DNA from: Bacteroidales bacterium UBA2030
Lineage (GTDB): Bacteria > Bacteroidota > Bacteroidia > Bacteroidales > TTA-H9
NCBI GenBank assembly: GCA_002332755.1
Contig: DDBO01000030.1
Span: forward strand, 1 to 24,375
Reading direction: 5' to 3'
DNA length: 24,375 nucleotides
Both the position numbers and the translations under genes were made by a program. The notes below the pieces were generated by a model. The model searched no databases. It was not told the DNA's origin and saw nothing but the letters and a program-made list of their open reading frames with translations. Within the stretch, counting starts at the first letter, position 1, and each line of letters starts with the position of its first letter. This document shows positions 8,401-15,020 of this stretch, in pieces.

Positions 8401-8586
8401 GGCGAGAATTTCCTTTACGGGATCGCCTTTGGCAATCAATTTTGCCAGTTCAGCAGCCTTTGGGCTGTGAGCGTAGTCCTTGGCTTTCGACGCCACCCTA
8501 TTCGAAACCAAAGTAAAGGAAAGCTGGAAGGCACAAACCAGCGCAAAAAGAATGGCAAAAAACTTTACAACGCCTTTATGTTGCAT
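5464..8586 (-). CDS. secDF: Fused protein translocase subunit SecDF
   Basis: This 1,040-residue fusion joins SecD and SecF in one chain, as is usual in Bacteroidota. SecDF uses the proton gradient to pull secreted proteins out of SecYEG on the periplasmic side. The SecD half shows TM1 (about 6-27), 'LNLGLDLKGGMNVTMEV' (about 101-117), the P1 domain with 'RTRIDRFGVAQPNIQKLPG', and the proton-relay segment 'GMAVDANVIIYERI'. The SecF half starts near 'YGVDFTGGRTYIIRFD' (about 757) and has the matching 'IGYSINDTVIIFDRIRE'. About twelve membrane segments are visible. Between the early P1 strands and 'GGDVIVDARQDV' there is a long insertion that includes a Thr/Ser/Asp-rich low-complexity stretch (about 289-345). 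The gene is monocistronic, with its own promoter (8631-8661) and terminator. Confidence 0.97.
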   Translation of the reverse strand: MQHKGVVKFFAILFALVCAFQLSFTLVSNRVASKAKDYAHSPKAAELAKLIAKGDPVKEILALDSIQKSREKFYLDSINNEVVYNIGVRKYTYKEVKERELNLGLDLKGGMNVTMEVSVPDILRTLSNYNPDTTFNKALKLAKEKQKNSNADFITLFYESFKELDPNGSLAAIFSTVELKDRVKFNSTNEEVLKVLREEAEGAIDRTFNILRTRIDRFGVAQPNIQKLPGSGRILIELPGIKEPDRVRKLLQGSAKLEFWPTYNFDEIYTFFDEADKKLLALYKEKGLIASDSLETSAPDTTKTTSSADKTDVAKTDTTSTSDTGLLSKLTDSAKLEKKKSTSFEEYAKEHPLYAYLIPAYYPDESGAYRPAQMARVGSSAVKDTARVNYMLRQVKDVFPSNLRLYWTVKPDPQRPGILDLVAIKVTRPDGQAPLGGDVIVDARQDVNPTNGGVEVSMSMNREGAQEWKRMTAENIKRQIAIVLDGYVYSYPTVQSEISGGRSSISGGGMTIEEAKDLANILQSGKLPAPARIVQEEVVGPSLGKEAIHQSFMSFIFAFLLVLLYMWLYYNRGGLVANLALVVNMFFIFGVLASFGAVLTLPGIAGIVLTLGMAVDANVIIYERILEETRAGKGIRLAISDGYKNAYSAIIDGNVTTLLTGIILYVFGSGPIQGFATTLIIGILSSLFTAILISRVIFDWWAEKGFKLQFDNKVTRGFLSNTKFDFIGIRRYAYIISGVVILIGIVSLFTKGLNYGVDFTGGRTYIIRFDREVKIDDVRKALEPNFSALPEVKSFGPNNQVKITTKELINEEGPEVDSILTQKLYTSLKGLYQKPVELNEFSSDVSEGDKSIGILTSTKVGPTIAYDIKRNAVLAVLFALLVIFGYIAVRFKKWQYGLGGVVALFHDTMVVLGLFSIFYGILPFNMEVDQSFIAAILTIIGYSINDTVIIFDRIREYTHLFPKRDLYVNMNASINSTLARTVNTAGTTLVTLLVMFIFGGDILRGFIFALLVGIVVGTYSSVFVASSIAHDMLIRKKKKE

Positions 8587-8630
8587 GTTTTCAGAGAGTT
8601 TTAGGATTTTACATATTTTTTTTGAGGGTG

Positions 8631-8661
8631 CAAAATTAGGAGATTATTTGAGAATAAACAA
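8631..8661 (-). promoter_or_regulatory. secDF promoter (TTG-N20-TAATTTTG)
   Basis: On the minus strand an exact -7 element TAATTTTG (8638-8631) is preceded by TTG (8661-8659) at a 20-base spacing, close to the Bacteroidota TTTG/TAnnTTTG promoter. It lies 45 bases before the secDF start, in the only non-coding gap after the ABC permease gene, so secDF is likely transcribed on its own. Confidence 0.65.
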
Positions 8662-8679
8662 TTTTCAGGTATTCGAGCC

Positions 8680-10020
8680 TCAGACTTTGTATTTAAACCA
8701 GCGTATCAGCTCAGCCCAGGTAACTTTTTTCCCATACATCAAAATACCCGTTCTATAAATACGAGCAGCCAACCAGGTAGTAAAAACAAATCCAACTACG
8801 AGCAAAAACATACTCAAAGCCAAGTGCCACCAGGGAACCCCAAAAGGAATCCTTACCATCATCACTACCGGTGAGGTAAGTGGAATAATTGAAAACCAAA
8901 TAGCCAGCGAGCTATTGGGATTGTTGATAACGTATGTAGCCAAAATAAAACTCAATATCAGTGGAACTGTTACAGGAAGCATAAACTGTTGGGTATCAGC
9001 CTCTGATTCCACAGCCGATCCTATGGCTGCAAAAAGAGCTGCATAAAGAAGGTATCCGCCCAGGAAGAAAAAGCCGAAAGCACTCAAAACCAGTGGAAAA
9101 TTCACCTGACGAATACCTTCCATGGCTTCCTCTAACAACGTCTTATCCGCCTCAACTTCAGCCTCAGCTACAAGTTGCATCTGCTGAGGAGGCATAACTT
9201 TCTGCGTTGTTATGGGTGTATGTTTGGGTGCGTTCTTGATACTGTCAGATTGGGTAGCCTGGAAACCCAAAATCAAAACTCCGGTAAATACAACCCAGAT
9301 AAGAAATTGCGTCAAACCGACAAGTCCCACACCAATAATCTTACCGGCCATAAGCTGAAAGGGTTTCACCGAAGTTATAATTACTTCAATGATCCGATTG
9401 GCCTTTTCCTCAATTACGCCTCGCATCACTTGGGAGCCAAACAGGAAAATTAAGAAATAAATAAAGAACCCTCCAACCAACCCGAGTGCCATGCTTACTT
9501 CTACTGAAGTTTTCTCTTCTGTCCCATCGTCGGCCAGTTTTATGGAATTCAGTATAATACGTGTTTTAACAGAATTCATCACTTCCGGGTCCATACCTTT
9601 TGCCCTCAGCTTTAAGGCTTCGGCCTGCCTGCGCATGATATCGCGAATTACAGCTTTTAGGTCGATGCCTGGTTGTGACCGTGCAAAAAGTAAGGCAGTA
9701 ACAGGAAGGCTCAATTCTGTACGTGGAATGTATAACAGAGCATCATCATTCGACACAAGAAAGGCTTGTTTGGCTTCTTCAAGTTTCAGTAAAACAGGTA
9801 CAAACCTGATATTTTCAGTGGAAACAAACTTATCGATAAATAACCCACTCTCATCGAGTACCTGAACCACTTTTTTCCCTTGCCCCAGTGTTGAAATATA
9901 AATAGGAATAATCCACAGTCCAGCCATGAGCAATGGACCAAGAATGGTCATAATTATAAACGACTTTTTCCTGACCCGGGTTAGGTATTCCCGTTGAATA
10001 ATTATCCAGGTTTTCTTCAT
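8680..10020 (-). CDS. ABC-2 type transporter permease (NatB-like)
   Basis: This 446-residue membrane protein has an N-terminal cytoplasmic 'IIQREYLTRVRKKSFIIMT' followed by TM1 (about 24-44), as in NatB/YhaP-type ABC-2 permeases. A large non-cytoplasmic domain (about 45-175) comes next. A bundle of about five more helices follows, including 'GFFIYFLIFLFGSQVM', 'LTQFLIWVVFTGVLILGF' and 'FGFFFLGGYLLYAALFAAIG'. The segment 'RGVIEEKANRIIEVIITSVKPFQLMAGKIIG' is the conserved cytoplasmic coupling motif of this family. The start overlaps the ATPase stop by one base (TAATG), showing translational coupling. Together they form an exporter whose substrate is unknown; NatAB in Bacillus exports sodium, but many relatives do not. 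Confidence 0.9.
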   Translation of the reverse strand: MKKTWIIIQREYLTRVRKKSFIIMTILGPLLMAGLWIIPIYISTLGQGKKVVQVLDESGLFIDKFVSTENIRFVPVLLKLEEAKQAFLVSNDDALLYIPRTELSLPVTALLFARSQPGIDLKAVIRDIMRRQAEALKLRAKGMDPEVMNSVKTRIILNSIKLADDGTEEKTSVEVSMALGLVGGFFIYFLIFLFGSQVMRGVIEEKANRIIEVIITSVKPFQLMAGKIIGVGLVGLTQFLIWVVFTGVLILGFQATQSDSIKNAPKHTPITTQKVMPPQQMQLVAEAEVEADKTLLEEAMEGIRQVNFPLVLSAFGFFFLGGYLLYAALFAAIGSAVESEADTQQFMLPVTVPLILSFILATYVINNPNSSLAIWFSIIPLTSPVVMMVRIPFGVPWWHLALSMFLLVVGFVFTTWLAARIYRTGILMYGKKVTWAELIRWFKYKV

Positions 10021-10958
10021 TACGCAGGGTAATTGATAGGTTGTTGTTTTACGGCAGAAACAAAAATATCGTGCATTGAAGGCAATTTTTCATAAAACTC
10101 AAGAATTTCGGCGTAAGGGAGAATAGCTTGCAAAAGATGATTAGGGCTCTGCCCATACCCTATTTCGAATGTATAAATGTGATGACCATTTCGGGTGGAG
10201 GAACTGAGCAGCTCGAAAGATTGAGCATCTAAAGACGACAATAGTTGAATGGAAAGTTCATTGCGTGTATGAACATCGAATAAATTCTTACTGTATCCAG
10301 CCTTTATTTCATGAACATTGCCCTGCAGAATAACCCTGGCCCGGTTAATAAGCGCTATGTTGTCGCATAGTTCTTCTACCGAGCCCATGTCGTGGGTAGA
10401 AAGCACAACAGTAGTCCCTTCTGCTTTAACCCGAAGAATCTCTTTTTTGATGAGATCGGTATTGATTGGGTCGAAGCCACTAAACGGTTCATCAAGAATG
10501 AGAAGCCGAGGCTTATGAACAACGGTAACAACAAATTGCAATTTTTGCTGCATGCCTTTCGAAAGTTCTTCAACCTTGCGATTCCACCAGTCCTGAATTT
10601 GCAAACGGGTAAACCAGGATTTCAAACGCCGAAGCGCCTCATCGTGCGAAAGACCTTTTAAACGGGCAAGATAGAGCGCTTGTTCTCCCGCTTTCATTTT
10701 TTTATACAGACCCCGTTCCTCGGGCAAATAACCTATTTGTGAAATATGGGTGGCTGAAAGAGGTTGCCCGTCAAAAAAAACAATTCCCTCATCCGGTGCG
10801 GTTATACGATTGATGATACGGATGAGGGTGGTCTTGCCTGCACCATTAGGCCCCAACAAGCCAAATACGGTACCTTCCGGTACTGTCAGGCTTACTTTAT
10901 CCAGGGCTTTATGGCCATTATATTGTTTACTAACTTCTTTTACGGATATTAGTGACAT
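10020..10958 (-). CDS. ABC transporter ATP-binding protein (NatA-like)
   Basis: The protein has 312 residues from the ATG at 10958. The open frame extends 8 codons further to a TTG at 10982, which would overlap dnaJ by 14 bases. I chose the ATG because it begins right before the first strand ('MSLISVKEVSKQYNG') and leaves a 10-base gap after dnaJ. Visible motifs are Walker A 'GPNGAGKT' (about 36-43), Q-loop region 'IGYLPEERGLY', signature 'LSKGMQQKL', Walker B 'LLILDEPFSGFDP' and H-loop 'LSTHDM'. The C-terminal extension of about 90 residues is as in the drug/sodium exporter (NatA/CcmA) group. It powers the permease encoded next and is the third gene of the grpE-dnaJ operon. Confidence 0.93.
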   Translation of the reverse strand: MSLISVKEVSKQYNGHKALDKVSLTVPEGTVFGLLGPNGAGKTTLIRIINRITAPDEGIVFFDGQPLSATHISQIGYLPEERGLYKKMKAGEQALYLARLKGLSHDEALRRLKSWFTRLQIQDWWNRKVEELSKGMQQKLQFVVTVVHKPRLLILDEPFSGFDPINTDLIKKEILRVKAEGTTVVLSTHDMGSVEELCDNIALINRARVILQGNVHEIKAGYSKNLFDVHTRNELSIQLLSSLDAQSFELLSSSTRNGHHIYTFEIGYGQSPNHLLQAILPYAEILEFYEKLPSMHDIFVSAVKQQPINYPA

Positions 10959-10968
10959 GGAGGGGGAT

Positions 10969-12120
10969 TTATTCTTTGCCAAAGAACTCCCTCATACGGT
11001 GAAAAAAGGTTTTTTCCTTTTTACCCGGAGCGGGTTTAAAATTCTCAGAATATTGAAGTTTGGATATCATATCCAGCTCAGAGGAAGACAGATTTTTGGG
11101 TATCCATACGTTGAGGGTCACCAGCAGGTCACCTCTGGAGTAACCATTCACATCAGGAAGCCCTTTGCCTTTAAGCCGTAAAATTTTACCGGGCTGTGTT
11201 CCGGGTTCAATCTTTATACGGGCTTTACCGTCAAGAGTAGGTATTTCGATATTAGAGCCAAGTATGGCTTCGGGTATGCTTAAGTAATGTTCATAGAGTA
11301 AATGATTCCCTTCGCGCTGAAAATACTGGTGAGGCAATTCTTCCACTACGATAAGCAAATCTCCGGGAATACCTCCTCTGGGGCCAGCATTTCCCTTACT
11401 ACTGAGACTGAGTGTCATTCCTTCGGCGACACCAGCCGGAATATCCACTTCTACAATTTCTTCTCCTTTGATGATGCCATCGCCATAGCATTTGGGACAT
11501 TTATCTGCTATTATGCGGCCTTCGCCACCACATTGCGGACACGTAGAAGTGGTCTGCATGCGTCCGAGAAAAGTATTGGTAACCTGGGTTACCTGGCCTG
11601 TTCCCCGGCAAGTGGGGCAGGTATTGTGCCCGCTCCCCAAACGTGCGCCCAAGCCATGACAGGCATCGCATACAACGTATTTATTAAGTTTCAGTTTTTT
11701 ATGGGCACCCTTGGCAATTTCTTCTAAGGTAAGGGCAACTTTAACGCGCAGATTGGTGCCTCTGTTCACCCTTCGCGCACGACTTCGGGAACTACCACCA
11801 AATCCCCCGAAACCAAAAGATTCGAAAATATCACCAAAATTGGCAAAGATATCCTCCATGCTCATCCCACCACCGAAGCCACCACCGGCTGCACCACCAA
11901 CACCGGCATGACCAAACTGGTCGTAGCGCCTGCGTTTTTCAGGATCGCTAAGCACCTCATAAGCCTCGGCAGCTTCTTTAAACTTTTCTTCAGCATCTTT
12001 GTCACCCGGATTTCTGTCAGGATGATATTTCAACGCCTTCTGCCTGTAAGCCTTCTTAATTTCTTCTTCTGTGGCAGTGCGGGGCACCTCCAGAATTTCG
12101 TAATAATCGCGTTTGGCCAT
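10969..12120 (-). CDS. dnaJ: Chaperone protein DnaJ (Hsp40)
   Basis: This 383-residue full-length type I J-protein delivers unfolded substrates to DnaK and stimulates its ATPase. The J-domain (1-70) carries the essential HPD at 33-35. A Gly/Phe-rich region follows (about 72-110). The zinc-binding domain has four intact CxxCxGxG repeats (Cys pairs at about 151/154, 168/171, 194/197, 208/211). The C-terminal substrate-binding domains include '[20 protein letters not shown]' and 'GRGDLLV'-like endings. The spacing to grpE upstream is 28 bases and to the ABC ATPase downstream 10 bases, so all four are likely one transcript. dnaK is not in the window. Confidence 0.97.
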   Translation of the reverse strand: MAKRDYYEILEVPRTATEEEIKKAYRQKALKYHPDRNPGDKDAEEKFKEAAEAYEVLSDPEKRRRYDQFGHAGVGGAAGGGFGGGMSMEDIFANFGDIFESFGFGGFGGSSRSRARRVNRGTNLRVKVALTLEEIAKGAHKKLKLNKYVVCDACHGLGARLGSGHNTCPTCRGTGQVTQVTNTFLGRMQTTSTCPQCGGEGRIIADKCPKCYGDGIIKGEEIVEVDIPAGVAEGMTLSLSSKGNAGPRGGIPGDLLIVVEELPHQYFQREGNHLLYEHYLSIPEAILGSNIEIPTLDGKARIKIEPGTQPGKILRLKGKGLPDVNGYSRGDLLVTLNVWIPKNLSSSELDMISKLQYSENFKPAPGKKEKTFFHRMREFFGKE

Positions 12121-12148
12121 GTTTACAATCCTTCCTTTCCATTATTTG

Positions 12149-12838
12149 TTAGCTTCCTACAACTACCTTGGCAAACCGGATCACCTTATCGTTGAGCATA
12201 TAGCCCTTTTCTACCTCGTCGACAACCTTGCCTTTTAGGTCTTCCGATGGGGCAGGAATATTGGTTAAGGCCTCATGATAATCTGTGTCGAAGGGCTGCC
12301 CCTTGGCTTCAATGGTTTTTAGTCCTTCTTTTTCTAGTATGCCAAACATCTTGTTTAAAATAAGTTCTACGCCTTGACGGTAGGGGGCAAGGGCAGCGTC
12401 GTCACCCACCGATTTGAGGGCACGCTCTAAGTCGTCGAGCACAGGAAGCATCTTTCGGATAATGTCTGCAGAAGCAGTCTTGGTAAGCTCAATACGTTCG
12501 CGTGCATTGCGTTTTTTAAAGTTGTCGAATTCAGAGAATAGACGAAGAAATTTATCCTTCCATTCGTTTATTTCTTCCAGTTGTTTTTGAGAAGTTTCTT
12601 CCAGTTCCTTAATTTTTGCTTCCAATTCTTTCACTTTCTCTTCTTTTTCATCCTTTGCAAACAATCCACGACGTTTTTTCCCCTTGCGGGCTGATTTATC
12701 GGCTTCAACATTGTCGGGAGCTGACGCATCTGTATTTTCAGCAGAAACCGACAAATTTTCAGCCTTCTGCTCATGATCTGAAGGGGCATTAAGGTTAGAC
12801 ATTTCTTCGGGTATATTTTTAATGCTTTCGTCCTGCAT
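12149..12838 (-). CDS. grpE: Nucleotide exchange factor GrpE
   Basis: GrpE releases ADP from DnaK to reset the chaperone cycle. The protein has 229 residues. A long, charged, low-complexity N-terminus (1-60, with the basic patch 'KSARKGKKRRGLF') precedes a long coiled coil (about 65-115, 'VKELEAKIKELEETSQKQLE'). The conserved core follows: 'DKFLRLFSEFDNFKKRNARE', 'LPVLDDLERAL', and the beta-wing with 'FDTDYHEALTNIPAP', 'GKVVDEVEKGYMLNDKVIRFAKVVV'. It is the first gene of grpE > dnaJ > ABC ATPase > ABC permease, with a near-consensus promoter upstream and a hairpin in the predicted leader. The long basic/acidic N-terminal tail is larger than in E. coli GrpE. Confidence 0.96.
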   Translation of the reverse strand: MQDESIKNIPEEMSNLNAPSDHEQKAENLSVSAENTDASAPDNVEADKSARKGKKRRGLFAKDEKEEKVKELEAKIKELEETSQKQLEEINEWKDKFLRLFSEFDNFKKRNARERIELTKTASADIIRKMLPVLDDLERALKSVGDDAALAPYRQGVELILNKMFGILEKEGLKTIEAKGQPFDTDYHEALTNIPAPSEDLKGKVVDEVEKGYMLNDKVIRFAKVVVGS

Positions 12839-12878
12839 ATCTTTTTGTTTTTCAATTTAATATACAATAAAAATAAGG

Positions 12879-12894
12879 GGTTGCTGTAGCAACC
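12879..12894 (-). terminator. Hairpin with U-rich tail between murA and grpE
   Basis: GGTTGCT (12879-12885) and AGCAACC (12888-12894) form a perfect inverted repeat. In the minus-strand RNA it folds as a 6-7 bp stem with a UACA-type loop and is followed by CCUUAUUUUUAUUG, which looks like an intrinsic terminator for murA. However, it lies downstream of the predicted grpE promoter (12907-12938) and so would sit at the 5' end of the grpE leader. It is therefore either a murA terminator, a leader attenuator, or an operator for a heat-shock repressor. Confidence 0.5.
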
Positions 12895-12906
12895 GCCCTG
12901 TCAATG

Positions 12907-12938
12907 CAAAAATAATGCCTTGAGAAATTAAAGCCAAA
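12907..12938 (-). promoter_or_regulatory. grpE-dnaJ operon promoter (TTTG-N20-TATTTTTG)
   Basis: On the minus strand TTTG (12938-12935) is followed by exactly 20 bases and then TATTTTTG (12914-12907). Both elements match the Bacteroidota primary sigma consensus in sequence and spacing, the best promoter in the window. It begins 20 bases after the murA stop. The start site is expected near 12900, giving a leader of about 60 bases that contains the hairpin at 12879-12894. Confidence 0.75.
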
Positions 12939-12957
12939 ATGGCAGCTCGCGCTCAAT

Positions 12958-14277
12958 TCAGATTCTTTCAATATTTGCGCCAAGATTGCGTAACCTGATA
13001 TCTATGTTTTCGTATCCCCGGTCAATTTGTTCAATATTTTCAATAACACTTTCTCCGCGTGCACTCAGGGCTGCAATGAGCAAGGCCACACCAGCTCTGA
13101 TATCGGGCGAACTCATGCGTATGCCTCTGAGAGGATATTCACGGTCAAGCCCAATTACTGTGGCACGGTGAGGGTCACAAAGAATGATGCGGGCACCCAT
13201 CTCGATAAGCCGGTCTACAAAGAAGAGACGACTTTCGAACATTTTCTGGTGAATAAGCACGCTACCCCGCGCCTGGATTGCTGTGACTAAAGCAATGCTG
13301 ATAAGATCGGGAGTAAAGCCCGGCCATGGAGCGTCGGCAATGGTCATGATGCTTCCATCGAGGAATGTTTCGATTTGGTAATGCTCCTTGGCAGGTACTA
13401 CAAGGTCGTTGCCCTCGGCATAGCTGTCAACCCCTAAACGACGAAAAATTTCAGGAATAATTCCCAGAGAATTGTAATCGGTATTTTTAATACGCAGTTG
13501 CGATTGCGTCATGGCAGCCAGGCCCATGAAACTGCCCACTTCGATCATATCAGGCATGAGGGTATGGGTAGTTCCCTTAAGAGATTCCACACCTTCTATG
13601 GTAAGAAGATTAGAGCCAATACCCTTGATACGAGCCCCCATGCGGTTAAGCATATTGCACAGCTGAACAATGTAAGGTTCGCAGGCGGCATTAAATATTG
13701 TAGTAGTTCCCTCAGCCAATACAGCTGCCATAATGATATTAGCGGTTCCGGTTACTGAGGCCTCATCAAGAAGCATGTAGCTCCCTTTCAAACGCTCAGC
13801 TTTAACACAAATCAGGCCTGTTGCCTCTTCTTCATCAAGACGGGCACCTAAACGCTGAAATCCCAAAAAATGGGTGTCTACCCTGCGACGGCCTATTTTA
13901 TCTCCACCGGGTTTGGGTGGATAGGCCATTCCAAAACGAGCCAGGAGAGGCCCCACAAGCATCATGCTTCCTCGCAACGAACGTGCGCGGCGATGATAAT
14001 CCTCGCTACGCATATATTCCAGATTCACTTCTGCCGCCTTAAAGCTCCATGCATGGTCGCCTGCCTTTCGTACCTCAACGCCCAAACCCTGTAATAATTC
14101 CATTAAGCGATTAACGTCGAGGATATCAGGGACATTGCAAACAGTAACTTCTTCTGAAGTAAGCAGGGTGGCACATAAAATCTGTAAAGCTTCATTTTTA
14201 GCACCCTGAGGCACAATTTCTCCCCCAAGGGTAGCTCCACCCTTAATTACAAATGCTTCACGCTGACTGGATTGCAT
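12958..14277 (-). CDS. murA: UDP-N-acetylglucosamine 1-carboxyvinyltransferase with Cys-to-Asp active site
   Basis: MurA transfers enolpyruvate from PEP to UDP-GlcNAc, the first committed step of peptidoglycan synthesis, in the cytoplasm. The protein has 439 residues, near the family length of about 420. The Lys-Asn pair is in 'VPQGAKNEALQIL' (about 23-35). 'RGSMMLVGPLLARFG' precedes the active-site loop, and a late substrate-binding region contains 'FTPDLISIALVTA'. The loop reads 'KPGGDKIGRRRVD' with Asp at residue 126 (codon at 13900-13902), where E. coli has Cys115, the residue alkylated by fosfomycin. Asp variants elsewhere stay active and resist the drug. The gene starts 9 bases after the DUF4290 stop, so the two are cotranscribed. 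Confidence 0.95.
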   Translation of the reverse strand: MQSSQREAFVIKGGATLGGEIVPQGAKNEALQILCATLLTSEEVTVCNVPDILDVNRLMELLQGLGVEVRKAGDHAWSFKAAEVNLEYMRSEDYHRRARSLRGSMMLVGPLLARFGMAYPPKPGGDKIGRRRVDTHFLGFQRLGARLDEEEATGLICVKAERLKGSYMLLDEASVTGTANIIMAAVLAEGTTTIFNAACEPYIVQLCNMLNRMGARIKGIGSNLLTIEGVESLKGTTHTLMPDMIEVGSFMGLAAMTQSQLRIKNTDYNSLGIIPEIFRRLGVDSYAEGNDLVVPAKEHYQIETFLDGSIMTIADAPWPGFTPDLISIALVTAIQARGSVLIHQKMFESRLFFVDRLIEMGARIILCDPHRATVIGLDREYPLRGIRMSSPDIRAGVALLIAALSARGESVIENIEQIDRGYENIDIRLRNLGANIERI

Positions 14278-14286
14278 CGAGGGTCT

Positions 14287-14928
14287 TTATTTCTTTTTCT
14301 TTTTCTTTTTACCTGCTTTGGTATCGGGCTGCATTTTCTGCTTTTGCTTAACAATCTGAAGCAATTCAGAAGAGGGGGCAAGGGTAAGATCTCCCAAACT
14401 CAGCTTTCCTCCCGAAAGTTCCTGCAGTTGCTGATCAATAACATCATCAGTTACAGTTTCACGGTTCCAGGCCAGGTACGACATTTTCAGGTTATTACCA
14501 ATGGTTCGTATCATAGCCGTCCGATCGGGATGGTCAGGATCGAGAGAGGCTACATACTCAATCATTTTTTGAAGATTGCGACCATAATGCCTGTATCGGA
14601 TATGATTGGCGGAATAATGTAAAGGCTGAGGTTTGAGTTCCATTTCTTCGCGAGAAGGCGGAGGATAAGGACCATCAACATCGAGCCTGTAGTCGGAAAT
14701 GATGTACAAATGATCCCACAACTTGCGCCGCAAATCCTGAAAATCTCTTTGCTCAGGAGCTACTATCTCCATACTTTTCACCAGCGCATAAGCAGCTTTG
14801 GTTCTTTCGGCTTTGTCGGGTATGGTAAGTAAATATTCTACCATTTTTTGGATGTTACGACCATATTCCGCCATTTTCAGCGGCCCCCGGGTAGTATTGT
14901 ATTCCAAACGTAATTCTTTTTCCTCCAT
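14287..14928 (-). CDS. DUF4290 domain-containing protein
   Basis: This 213-residue soluble protein matches the Bacteroidota-specific DUF4290 family, of unknown function, commonly found just upstream of murA. It contains two similar segments: 'MAEYGRNIQKMVEYLLTIPD' near the start and 'YRHYGRNLQKMIEYVASLDP' near the middle. This suggests an internal duplication of a helical unit with a Tyr-Gly-Arg-Asn core. There is no signal peptide or membrane segment. The C-terminus is a run of lysines (KAGKKKKKKK), which could bind nucleic acid or acidic membrane surfaces. The steady linkage to murA suggests a link to cell-wall synthesis or growth control, but that is inference. Confidence 0.85.
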   Translation of the reverse strand: MEEKELRLEYNTTRGPLKMAEYGRNIQKMVEYLLTIPDKAERTKAAYALVKSMEIVAPEQRDFQDLRRKLWDHLYIISDYRLDVDGPYPPPSREEMELKPQPLHYSANHIRYRHYGRNLQKMIEYVASLDPDHPDRTAMIRTIGNNLKMSYLAWNRETVTDDVIDQQLQELSGGKLSLGDLTLAPSSELLQIVKQKQKMQPDTKAGKKKKKKK

Positions 14929-15020
14929 GTTGAATGTATTCCTTAAAGTGTGAACCTACACAAAATAACGCTTGTTACGGCATTTTACCTGCTCAGGCCG
15001 GAATAACTTTTCGCAGATAA

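Noticed and set aside
9491..9865. Open frame of 124 codons on the plus strand
   Set aside because: It is antisense to the ABC permease gene, which has a full set of family motifs; the antisense product is Ser-rich with no known pattern.
11302..11727. Open frame of 141 codons on the plus strand
   Set aside because: It is antisense to the DnaJ zinc-finger region. The composition is that expected from the complement of conserved DnaJ codons, with no domain of its own.
12839..12957. CIRCE (HrcA) operator upstream of grpE
   Set aside because: The palindrome here is GGTTGCT-GT-AGCAACC. CIRCE has TTAGCACTC and GAGTGCTAA arms with a 9-base spacer, which are not present.
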